Translations under genes and position numbers: made by a program
Part shown: positions 1 to 7,252 of the stretch, in pieces
How positions within the stretch are numbered: position 1 is the stretch's first letter
Layout: every line of letters begins with the position of its first letter
Notes under the pieces: generated by a model
Seen by the model: the letters and a program-made list of their open reading frames with translations, nothing else
Databases searched by the model: none
What the model was told of the DNA's origin: nothing
NCBI GenBank assembly: GCA_016218805.1
Contig: JACRCW010000044.1
Coordinates: 1-64,000, forward strand
Length of the DNA: 64,000 bases
From: Deltaproteobacteria bacterium
GTDB lineage: Bacteria; Myxococcota; JACRCW01
Direction: 5' to 3'

Positions 1-368
1 CCCCGGCCGGGACGCCAGCGGGACACCCGTGACGTCGCCATGCACCGGCACAGCCGGGGCGGCTGTGCCACACCACAACGGCACTTTGGGATCCTGTGGC
101 TGCCCCACCGGCAGGGACCACAACCATGGGCGATCACACCCTGGCTCCGCAGGCCACCACCGAACCTGCGGACCATGTGGTGGGCCTGTGGCCGTCCCCT
201 CCGTGACCGGCACCGCGCCTGCTTCCGATGTCACCCCGATTGATCCCACCGCCGACCAGGGCGCATTTGATTTGTGGCCGCCCGGTTGGATGCCCTGCCG
301 GCCGACCTGCACATCCCACCCCGCCCGGAGCCGGATGCCGCGGTGGCCAAGGCCAACAGGCTGTGGTG
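1..368. other. stretch with no supported gene
   Basis: No reading frame here looks like a protein: the open frames on both strands are rich in Pro, His, Arg and Cys, have no recognisable domain, and overlap one another. It lies downstream of the small membrane protein gene, which is read leftward. It may be the end of a larger intergenic region or decayed coding sequence cut by the window edge. I see no terminator, tRNA or repeat in it. Confidence 0.5.
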
Positions 369-830
369 TCAGCCCAGGCGGAGCAGCGGCCGCGCCGCCG
401 CGGACCATGGCCACGGAATGGCCAGGACCACCGCCACAAACGCCGCGGCGGTGAACCCCAGCAGCGTCTTGTGGGCGGCCGCCCCCTCCTTGCGCCGCGC
501 CAGCACCGTCCCCGCGTGTACCAGCAGCAGCACCACCAGCATCAGGAAGATGTGCTCCACGGCGAAGAACCGGAGCACCGGCTCCTTCATGGCCACCTTC
601 ATGTTGGACAGCGCCGTGCCTACCGTGGGGCTGAGCACCAGGTACAGCAGCAGGCCCAGCAGCACCTGCACATCCACGGAGATGGACAGCAGCAGCCCCG
701 CCCGCCGGTCCATGGGTCCAAAGGGCGTTCCGCGCGTCATGCCCACCACCGCGCGGAAGATGACCCACACGCCCAGGCCCAGCACCGCCCACCTCAGCCA
801 CGAATGCACCACCAGCACCACGTCCAGCAT
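369..830 (-). CDS. small four-helix membrane protein
   Basis: A 153-residue integral membrane protein of unknown function. The N-terminus carries an HSWLRW motif directly before the first hydrophobic segment. Four hydrophobic stretches follow at about residues 1-30, 46-70, 88-112 and 124-145. A short charged loop (ARRKEG) precedes the last helix, and a conserved-looking MKEP...FFAVEH segment precedes the third. Small four-helix proteins with an HSxLRW/Y start occur in other bacteria and are sometimes annotated as cytochrome b-like. That resemblance is from memory, and no haem ligand pattern is clear. The ATG at 830 was chosen because a longer frame upstream is Arg/Pro-rich and not membrane-like. 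It is transcribed away from the globin-kinase operon, so the two may share the 831-1131 intergenic region. Confidence 0.7.
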   Translation of the reverse strand: MLDVVLVVHSWLRWAVLGLGVWVIFRAVVGMTRGTPFGPMDRRAGLLLSISVDVQVLLGLLLYLVLSPTVGTALSNMKVAMKEPVLRFFAVEHIFLMLVVLLLVHAGTVLARRKEGAAAHKTLLGFTAAAFVAVVLAIPWPWSAAARPLLRLG

Positions 831-1010
831 GCACGCTCCGGTCTGCCCCGAGGACGCCGGGCATCTACGGGTCCCGCTGTGACCGCGCAACCCGGACGCA
901 CCGCCCCGCCTTGCGGGAGGGTTGGCGAACACCTTGCGCGCCCGCCGGGGACGGCGCGCGGACCGCGTGATGGGGTCTCCCCGACGACACCAGGTTGAAC
1001 CGCGCCAGGT

Positions 1011-1026
1011 GGGCACGGCTCCTGCG
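1011..1026 (+). promoter_or_regulatory. possible sigma-54 promoter of the globin-kinase operon
   Basis: GGGCACG, four bases, then CTGC places the GG and GC dinucleotides at the exact -24/-12 spacing. There are mismatches at the first base, at the first T of TTGC and at the final W. It lies about 105 bases before the kinase start. A perfect 6-bp inverted repeat (CGCGCT-caa-AGCGCG, 1080-1094) lies between it and the ribosome binding site. No sigma-70-type pair was convincing in 831-1131, a 301-base stretch with no gene. Confidence 0.3.
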
Positions 1027-1131
1027 TGTGCCGGCAGATTTCTCCGCGGCATGGACGCCCCGGGGCCGGGACGATAAAGCGCGCTCAAAGCGCGGGGCCC
1101 GGGGACGGGCCGCCGCGGGAGGTGAGCGCGG

Positions 1132-2301
1132 TTGGAGCACATCTTGGACGAGCTCAAACGGTATGTCGCGTTCACCGCGGACGACGAAGCGGCACTGGCG
1201 GGATTGCGCGCGCGCGTGGTCCCGCACGTTCCGGCGATTGCCGACGAGTTCTACGCGCGCATCCTGGGGCACGAAGGCGCCCGCCAGTCCATCACGGGCG
1301 GCCTGGCCCAGGTGGAGCGCCTCAAGGGCACGCTGCGCACCTGGACCGAGCGCCTGTTCATCCCGCCGTACGACCAGGCCTACTACGAGCAGCGCGCGCG
1401 CATTGGCCGGGTGCACGTCGCCATTGGCCTGCCGCAGCAATACATGTTCACCGCCATGGACGTGATCCGCCTGCAGCTGACGGAGATTGTCCTGGAGACC
1501 GCGCCGGACCGCGCGCAGCGCTCCCGCGAGCTGGCTGCCGTCAACAAGATCCTGGACCTGGAGCTGGCCATCATGCTCCACACGTACAAGGAGGATTACC
1601 TCAAGCAGGCGCACCGCAATGAGCGCTTGGCCACGTTTGGCCAGCTGGTGGCCTCCATTGGCCATGAACTGCGCAACCCGCTGGGCGTGATGGAGTCCTC
1701 GCTGTACCTGGTGCGCTCGCGCGTGCCGCCGGAAGAAAAAGTCACCAAGCACCTGGACCGCATTGGTGAGCAGATCAAAGTCAGCAACCGCATCATCACC
1801 GACCTATTGGACATGGTGCGTGACCGGCCCGCCGAGCGGCAGCTCACCCGCCTGGACAAGGCGCTGGAGACGGCCGTGGAGCACGTCCCGTCCGTGCGCG
1901 CCACGTCCCTGCAGGTGGACCTGGCACCGGACGCCACGCTGCTGCTGGTGGACCCCGAACACGTCCGCCAGATCCTCACCAACCTGCTGCAGAACGCCGC
2001 CGAAGCCGCCGCCGGCGGCACCGTCCACGTCAGCGCCCGCTCCGACGGCACCACCGTGGTGGTGCGCGTGGAGGACAGCGGACCCGGTATTGACGGGACC
2101 ATTGCCGCCCGGCTGTTTGAGCCGTTGGTCACCACCAAGGCCCGCGGCGTGGGATTGGGTTTGGCTCTGTGTCGCAAACTTGCGGAGCGCAATGGCGGGA
2201 CGGTGGTGCGGGCCGCGCCGTCGGTATTGACGGGCGCCTGCTTTGAGGTACGACTGCCGACGGGAGCCGCCGTCGATGGCCAACATCCTCATCGTGGATG
2301 A
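1132..2301 (+). CDS. globin-coupled sensor histidine kinase (GcHK type)
   Basis: Cytoplasmic haem-based oxygen/redox sensor kinase of 389 residues. Residues 1-155 form a protoglobin-like sensor domain. His95 in IGRVHVAIGL is the expected proximal haem ligand and Tyr41 the distal residue; their 54-residue spacing equals that of Tyr45 and His99 in Anaeromyxobacter GcHK. His178 in the GHELRNP H-box is the phospho-accepting residue. The ATPase domain shows NLLQNAAEA (N-box), DSGPGI (G1) and GVGLGLALC (G2). In the studied homologue, ligand binding to the haem switches autophosphorylation on. The start is TTG at 1132 because a perfect GGAGGTGA (1118-1125) sits six bases before it. The gene overlaps the next by 26 bp, so the partner regulator is translated with it. 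No transmembrane segment is present. Confidence 0.9.
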   Translation: MEHILDELKRYVAFTADDEAALAGLRARVVPHVPAIADEFYARILGHEGARQSITGGLAQVERLKGTLRTWTERLFIPPYDQAYYEQRARIGRVHVAIGLPQQYMFTAMDVIRLQLTEIVLETAPDRAQRSRELAAVNKILDLELAIMLHTYKEDYLKQAHRNERLATFGQLVASIGHELRNPLGVMESSLYLVRSRVPPEEKVTKHLDRIGEQIKVSNRIITDLLDMVRDRPAERQLTRLDKALETAVEHVPSVRATSLQVDLAPDATLLLVDPEHVRQILTNLLQNAAEAAAGGTVHVSARSDGTTVVVRVEDSGPGIDGTIAARLFEPLVTTKARGVGLGLALCRKLAERNGGTVVRAAPSVLTGACFEVRLPTGAAVDGQHPHRG

Positions 2302-2974
2302 CAACCGGGACCTTGCGGAGAACCTGGCGGAGCTGCTGGGGGATGCCGGGTTCCAGGCGCAGGTCTATGACGACCCGTGTGTGGCGGCGCGCGAGTTTGC
2401 CGCGGGGCGGTTCCACCTGGTGCTGCTGGACCTGCGGATGCCGGGCATGAACGGCGTGGAGCTGGCGCGGCGCATCCATGACGTGGACCCCGCGCTGCCG
2501 GCGCTGGCCATGACGGCGTGGGCGGCGGATGCGTTCCAGGATGCGGCGGTGGCGGCCGGCGTGCACGCGGTGGTGCACAAGCCGGTGCCGGTGGAGGAAC
2601 TGCTGCGCCTGGTGCACACGCTGGTGGCCGGGCCGCAGGGGCTGGTGGTCAGCGCGGACGCCGCCCAGGCGCGGGAGTTGGTGCACGTGCTGCTGCGCCA
2701 CGGCGTGGCGGCGCGCGCGGCGCGCAGCGCGGACGAGGCCCGCGCCATGGTGCGCGACCGCCGCGCGAGCGTGCTGGTGGTGGACGGGGAGCTGCCGGAT
2801 GGCCACGGGCAGGACCTGCTGGAGGAGTTGTGCGGCGGCGGCCGGCACTGCCGCTGCTTCCTGGTGGCCGGGGACGCTCCGGCGCGGCTGCCGGGCTGCC
2901 ATGACGTCATTCACGTGCTGGGGCGGCCCGGCGCCGTGCCCGCGCTGCTCAGCGCGCTGGGCCAGGATGCCTGA
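2276..2974 (+). CDS. double-receiver response regulator, partner of GcHK
   Basis: A 232-residue protein made of two receiver domains with no DNA-binding or enzymatic output domain. The first (1-118) has all the key residues: acidic Asp8/Asp9, phospho-acceptor Asp52 (LVLLDLRMPG), Thr80 and Lys102 followed by Pro. The second (about 121-230) keeps the probable acceptor Asp170 (VVDGELPDG) but lacks the acidic pair and the conserved Lys-Pro, so it is degenerate. In the Anaeromyxobacter system the cognate regulator is reported to be phosphorylated at Asp52 and Asp169, which matches closely. The ATG at 2276 starts inside the kinase gene, and the stop is three bases before the next gene. Without an output domain it probably acts by protein contact or as a phosphate relay or sink, perhaps towards the following kinase. 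Confidence 0.9.
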   Translation: MANILIVDDNRDLAENLAELLGDAGFQAQVYDDPCVAAREFAAGRFHLVLLDLRMPGMNGVELARRIHDVDPALPALAMTAWAADAFQDAAVAAGVHAVVHKPVPVEELLRLVHTLVAGPQGLVVSADAAQARELVHVLLRHGVAARAARSADEARAMVRDRRASVLVVDGELPDGHGQDLLEELCGGGRHCRCFLVAGDAPARLPGCHDVIHVLGRPGAVPALLSALGQDA

Positions 2975-2977
2975 GCC

Positions 2978-4420
2978 ATGAAGGTGCTGCTGGTGGAGGA
3001 CAATGAGGCCCTGGCCGAAAACTTCCGCGAGGTGCTGGAAGACCACGGCCACCAGGTGGCCTGGGCACCGGACCGCGCCGCCGCGCGCGAGCTGGCCCCG
3101 CAGGGGTTTGACGTGGCCATGGTGGACGTGCGCCTGCCGGACGGGCCGGGAACCGCGCTGCTGCCCATCCTCAAGTCCGCCAGCCCGGAAGCCGAGGTCA
3201 TTGTCACCAGCGGCAATGCGGACGTGGAAAGCGCCATTGCCGCGGTGCAGGCCGGCGCGTTCAGCTACCTCATCAAGCCCGTGGCGCCCCAGGAACTGCT
3301 GGTCACCTTTGAGCGGCTGGCGGAGCGCGTGCACCTGCGCCGGCGCGCGGCCGCACTGCAGGAAGAACTGGCGCGCAGTGAACAGCGCTACCGCGCCATT
3401 GTGGAGACCGCGCAGGTATTCGTGGTCGCGGTGGACCGGGAGCTCACCGTGCGGTTTGTGAACGCCGCGTTTGAGTCCGCGGTGGGCTACCCGCGGGATG
3501 CCCTGGTGGGCCGGTCGTGGCCGGAGACGTTCATTGCCCTGGATGAGCGCGAGGAGCGCAGCGCATGGATCCGCAGCGCGTTCCTCAGCCCCACCAATGA
3601 GCGGCAGGTCACGCTGTTGCGCCGGGACGGGACGCCCTGCGTCATCCGCATCCGCTGGACGGCGCCCAAGGAGGGCGAGGGCGACGTGGTGTACGGCGTG
3701 GCGCTGGACGTCACCCGGCAGGTCCAGTTGGAGCGCGAGCGCCGCACGCAGGAAAAGCTGGCGGCGGTGGGCACGCTCACCGCCGGGCTGGCGCATGAGA
3801 TCCGCAACCCGCTCAACGCCGCGCTGCTGCAGCTCACCCTGGCGGAGCGCCGCATCCACAAGCTCCCCGGCCATGAGCGCGAACCGTTGCTGACGCCCAT
3901 GGACATGATCCGCGCGGAACTGGGACGGCTGTCCCGCCTGCTGGGGGACTTCCTGGCGTTTGCCCGCCCGCGGGATTTTGCGCGTGAGCGCGTGGACCTC
4001 TCCAACCTGGTGCGCGGCGTGGTGGGGATGCACATGGCCGTGGCCGCCCAGTCCGGCCGCACGCTGCGGGAGGACGTCACCGACGGGGTGAGCACGCAGG
4101 GGGACGCGGACGCGCTCAAGGGCGCGGTGGTCAACCTGGTGAAGAATGCGCTGGAGGCCTCGCGCACGGACGTGGTGGTCACGCTGCGGCGCCCGCGTGA
4201 CGGCCAGGTGGAACTCATCATCCGGGACGATGGGCCCGGCATCCCCTCCGAGCTGGCGGCGCGCATCTTTGAACCCTTCTTCACCACCAAGGAGGGCGGC
4301 ACCGGGCTGGGGCTGGCCATTGTCTACGCCACGGTCACCGGCCACGGCGGCGAGGTTTCGCTCACCCCCGTGCAGGGCGGCGGCACCGTGGCCCAGGTGG
4401 TCCTCCCCGTGGGTCCCTGA
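2978..4420 (+). CDS. hybrid receiver-PAS-histidine kinase
   Basis: Soluble 480-residue kinase. Residues 1-120 are a receiver domain with Asp8, acceptor Asp50 (MVDVRLPDG), Ser78 and Lys100-Pro101. A PAS domain follows at about 135-250 (SEQRYRAIVETAQ ... VVYGVALDVTR). Then come a HisKA helix pair with phospho-His273 in GLAHEIRNPLNA and an ATPase domain with NLVKNALEAS, DDGPGIP and GTGLGLAI. An N-terminal receiver ahead of the kinase core suggests that phosphorylation of Asp50 controls the kinase, rather than the usual order of kinase then receiver. It starts three bases after the double-receiver gene, so it belongs to the globin-kinase operon and could receive phosphate from it. No DNA-binding output is encoded in the operon. 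Its stop is three bases from the stop of the convergent archaemetzincin gene. Confidence 0.85.
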   Translation: MKVLLVEDNEALAENFREVLEDHGHQVAWAPDRAAARELAPQGFDVAMVDVRLPDGPGTALLPILKSASPEAEVIVTSGNADVESAIAAVQAGAFSYLIKPVAPQELLVTFERLAERVHLRRRAAALQEELARSEQRYRAIVETAQVFVVAVDRELTVRFVNAAFESAVGYPRDALVGRSWPETFIALDEREERSAWIRSAFLSPTNERQVTLLRRDGTPCVIRIRWTAPKEGEGDVVYGVALDVTRQVQLERERRTQEKLAAVGTLTAGLAHEIRNPLNAALLQLTLAERRIHKLPGHEREPLLTPMDMIRAELGRLSRLLGDFLAFARPRDFARERVDLSNLVRGVVGMHMAVAAQSGRTLREDVTDGVSTQGDADALKGAVVNLVKNALEASRTDVVVTLRRPRDGQVELIIRDDGPGIPSELAARIFEPFFTTKEGGTGLGLAIVYATVTGHGGEVSLTPVQGGGTVAQVVLPVGP

Positions 4421-4423
4421 CCG

Positions 4424-5080
4424 TCAACGCGCCGGGCTGCCGTCCCAGCGCGCCTCCCGCAGCACGCCCCCCGGGCCGTGCAGGTGGCACAGCGGGCAGT
4501 ACCCGTTCCGCCGCAGGTCCGCCCACGCCACAATGTCCCCTTCTGACATGCCCATCACGCAACCCGGCACGCTGCAGTGCCGCAGCCCCAGCGTGTGCCC
4601 CACCTCGTGCAGCGCCAGGTCCGCCAGCCGCCGCGCCGCGCCTTCCTCAGACGCGCTGCGCTCCAGCAGACGCGCCAGGCTCACCACGCACGCGCGCCCG
4701 CGCACCTGCCCGCTCCCTACCATCAGCTCCGGCCCCTCCCACGCATGGCGCATCAGCGGCGCCTGGGTCAGCACCACCACCTTCCACGCGTCGGGCGGCG
4801 CCAGGGATTCGCCCAGCGCGGTCAACGCGTCCGCGTCCGCGCGCTCCAGCTCCTCCACCCACGCCTCCTCCGGGATCTCCGCGCCCTCCGCCACCACCAC
4901 GCGCGCGTCCAAGCGCCCCGCCAGCGCCTCCTGGACGGCGTCCGCGTACTCCCACGGCACCTCCCCCACGGGGATGATCACCACCAGCGGGTCCGCCGGC
5001 GGCAGCCGCGCGGTCACCTGCGCCCCCAGGCTCAACAATCCCGCCACGTTGGCCAACGTCCACAGCGCAGTGCGCATCAT
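4424..5080 (-). CDS. archaemetzincin-type zinc metalloprotease
   Basis: A 218-residue metallopeptidase. The active-site sequence HEVGHTLGLRHC gives zinc ligands His158, His162 and His168 with Glu159 as catalytic base. Cys169, Cys174, Met176 (in CVM) and the pair Cys195/Cys198 (CPLC) complete the second zinc-binding pattern typical of archaemetzincins (HExxHxxGx3C, CxM, CxxC). Family members are usually about 180 residues and soluble. This one begins with a hydrophobic stretch (about residues 5-22 after MMR), so it may be exported or membrane-tethered; no lipobox is present. Start at 5080 with a second ATG at 5077; both are plausible. It converges on the signalling operon with only three bases between stop codons. 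Confidence 0.85.
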   Translation of the reverse strand: MMRTALWTLANVAGLLSLGAQVTARLPPADPLVVIIPVGEVPWEYADAVQEALAGRLDARVVVAEGAEIPEEAWVEELERADADALTALGESLAPPDAWKVVVLTQAPLMRHAWEGPELMVGSGQVRGRACVVSLARLLERSASEEGAARRLADLALHEVGHTLGLRHCSVPGCVMGMSEGDIVAWADLRRNGYCPLCHLHGPGGVLREARWDGSPAR

Positions 5081-5120
5081 CCCGGTGTGACACCGCGCCG
5101 CGGGAGAAGTTCCGCCGCGG

Positions 5121-7205
5121 TCAGCGGACCACCTGCGGCAGCTGCCCCTGTTCCACGCGGTAGCGGTACCCCGCCTGCACTTCAAAGCGCTGCGTGGTGA
5201 GCGCGCGGTCCGGCCAGCGCACCGTGACGTCGGCGCGGCACGCGGCGCCCAGGCCAAAATGCAGCACCGCATCATGCTGCATGCCGTAGTGCCCGTGCCC
5301 GCCCTCCACCTCCTGCACCTGGGACTGGTCCGCGGTGGCCACGGTCACGCGCGCGCCCACCGCCATGCGGTTGCTGCCCGTCCCGCCCACCAATGCCAGC
5401 TGCACCCAGTTGCCGTCCTGCCCCAGCACGTTCTCAAACAACCGCGCGTTCGCCGTGGGGTAGCAGTGGTCCGCGCCCGTGCAGCGGTTGCGGGAATGGC
5501 CCACCACAACGTCAAGATCACCGTCGCGGTCAAAGTCCGCCACCGCAATGCCGTGGCTGCTGCGGTGGTCAATGCCCTGCTCCAGGGGCACCGCGGCGAA
5601 CACGTGGTCCGGCTGCTGCCAGTACAACCACCCGCGCGTGCCGTCGTAGTCCGCCGAGCCGAGGTAGATGTCCGGCCGCCCGTCGTTGTCGAAGTCGAAC
5701 ACGGCCGCCGTCATGTCGCCTTCGTCAAAGAACGGCGAGGGCTGCGGGCGCGTGAGCCCCGTCGCCTCGCGGCCCGGGCGGTCAAACACCACATCGGATG
5801 CGCCGTTGTTGAAAAGCAGCTCGCTGGGGTCAGACGACTGGCCCACGTCCCAGTGCTTGATCTCGGTGGTGAGCAGGTCCAGGTCGCCGTCATTGTCCAC
5901 GTCCACGCAGACGGTGGTGCCGCTGTTGCCGCCCAGCCGGTACGCCTCGCGGTCGGTAGCGTGGTTCCAGCGGAAGGCGTCCGCGTCGGTGGTGCAGGTG
6001 ATGTGCGCGGGCAATGGCACGCCGGCGCAGTCCGCATCCGAGCGGTGGAGCTTGCACCAGCAGCGCGCGCTCTCATTGTCCGTCCAGTCCGTGCGCGCAT
6101 CCAAGGCGTAGCCGCTGGCCACGGAGCGGTTGAGGAAGGTGAGCTGGTTGTCCCCGTACGGGATGCCCTGCCACAGGTGGTTGGGCGCGCGCCCGTACGA
6201 GGCGGCCAGCAGCTCGGGGGTGCCGTCATTGTTGAGGTCACAGGCGGCGGCGCTCCACGCGTTGCTGTGGGACTTGCCGCCGTTGAGGTTGGCCAGCGTG
6301 GCCCAGGGGCGCGTGGTGAGGCCGTACTCGCTGGTCACGTTGGTGAACACAGCGCCGGGACCGCCGCGGAACAACTCATCCTGCTGGGGTTCGTAATTCA
6401 CTGAGTTGTCCGTTACCCACAGGTCCAACACGCCGTCCCGGTCCACGTCCGTAAACGCCGCGCCCGCGCGCGCCACCGCTTGTGCCGCGCGGCGCAGCGG
6501 GGAGTCCACCGGCCCCAGCGCAAAGGTCCCGTCACCATTGTTGAGCATCAGCTCCGCGGATTCGGGCTGCGTGGCGGGATTGGGCACCGTGATGCCGGTG
6601 AACACGTCCAGGTCACCGTCGTTGTCCACGTCACCAAACGCGGCCACTTCCGCGGGGCGGCCCCGCCCGCCGTCCGCGCCGGCGGTGCGCGCGGCGGCAA
6701 TGCCGCTTTGCCGCGTCACATCCTCAAAGTGCGTGCCGGAGCCGTTGTGCAGCAGCCAGGTTCCGCGCACGCCGCCGTCCGTGGCGTAGTTGTCTGCGGT
6801 GCCGCCGCGGCGCACAAACAGGTCCGCCCACCCATCACCGTCAACGTCCGCCGCGTTGATGCGGGTGCCTTCCACCGCCAGCGCGTCCAGTCCCCAGCTT
6901 GCCGTGGCCTCACGGAATGCGGTGGTGCCGGCGGCCCAGGCCGTGCCGGGGGCGCACAGCTCCGGCAGCGCCTCCACGCAGCTGGCCGCCAGGCGGTCAC
7001 AGCGGCCGCCGTCCGTGCAGGTGCCCGCTCCGCAGTGGCAGCTGCCATCCGCACCGCATTCCATGTTGAACGCACAGCCCAGCGTGGTGCAGTCCGCGGG
7101 ACGGCCCGCGTCGCGGTTGGCGTCGTCGTCGTCGTTCGTGGGGCCGCAGGCCAGCAGCAGGAGGAGCGCGGCGGGCGCGCAGACGCGGACGGCGGGGGAG
7201 CGCAT
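5121..7205 (-). CDS. FG-GAP/VCBS repeat lipoprotein with ASPIC/UnbV tail
   Basis: A 694-residue surface lipoprotein. The signal peptide ends in LLLAC (Cys20), followed by an Asp-rich linker and a Cys-rich segment (about 35-75, eight Cys) like an EGF-type module. The rest is a beta-propeller built from repeats with DVDGDGWADLF, DVDNDGDLDVF, DVDRDGVLDLW, DLNNDGTPELL, DVDNDGDLDLL, DFDNDGRPDIY and DFDRDGDLDVV, which are typical calcium-binding FG-GAP loops. The C-terminal 100 residues (NWVQLALVG ... GSNRMAVGARVTV ... VRWPD) match the ASPIC/UnbV domain, as in CRTAC1-like proteins. The role is probably adhesion or binding at the cell surface; no enzymatic residue is apparent. The ATG at 7205 was preferred to one 15 bases upstream because it directly precedes the signal peptide. 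Confidence 0.85.
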   Translation of the reverse strand: MRSPAVRVCAPAALLLLLACGPTNDDDDANRDAGRPADCTTLGCAFNMECGADGSCHCGAGTCTDGGRCDRLAASCVEALPELCAPGTAWAAGTTAFREATASWGLDALAVEGTRINAADVDGDGWADLFVRRGGTADNYATDGGVRGTWLLHNGSGTHFEDVTRQSGIAAARTAGADGGRGRPAEVAAFGDVDNDGDLDVFTGITVPNPATQPESAELMLNNGDGTFALGPVDSPLRRAAQAVARAGAAFTDVDRDGVLDLWVTDNSVNYEPQQDELFRGGPGAVFTNVTSEYGLTTRPWATLANLNGGKSHSNAWSAAACDLNNDGTPELLAASYGRAPNHLWQGIPYGDNQLTFLNRSVASGYALDARTDWTDNESARCWCKLHRSDADCAGVPLPAHITCTTDADAFRWNHATDREAYRLGGNSGTTVCVDVDNDGDLDLLTTEIKHWDVGQSSDPSELLFNNGASDVVFDRPGREATGLTRPQPSPFFDEGDMTAAVFDFDNDGRPDIYLGSADYDGTRGWLYWQQPDHVFAAVPLEQGIDHRSSHGIAVADFDRDGDLDVVVGHSRNRCTGADHCYPTANARLFENVLGQDGNWVQLALVGGTGSNRMAVGARVTVATADQSQVQEVEGGHGHYGMQHDAVLHFGLGAACRADVTVRWPDRALTTQRFEVQAGYRYRVEQGQLPQVVR

Positions 7206-7252
7206 GGCCGCGCATTCCACCGGCCGCCTCGTCAGGCGTCAAGGGTGTTGTG

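Noticed and set aside
28..454. Reading frames at the left edge as genes
   Set aside because: Pro/His/Arg-rich with no domain and overlapping on both strands.
2129..4345. 738-residue minus-strand frame across the signalling operon
   Set aside because: Composition (His/Arg/Gln-rich) is that of an antisense shadow of the kinase genes, which have full motifs.
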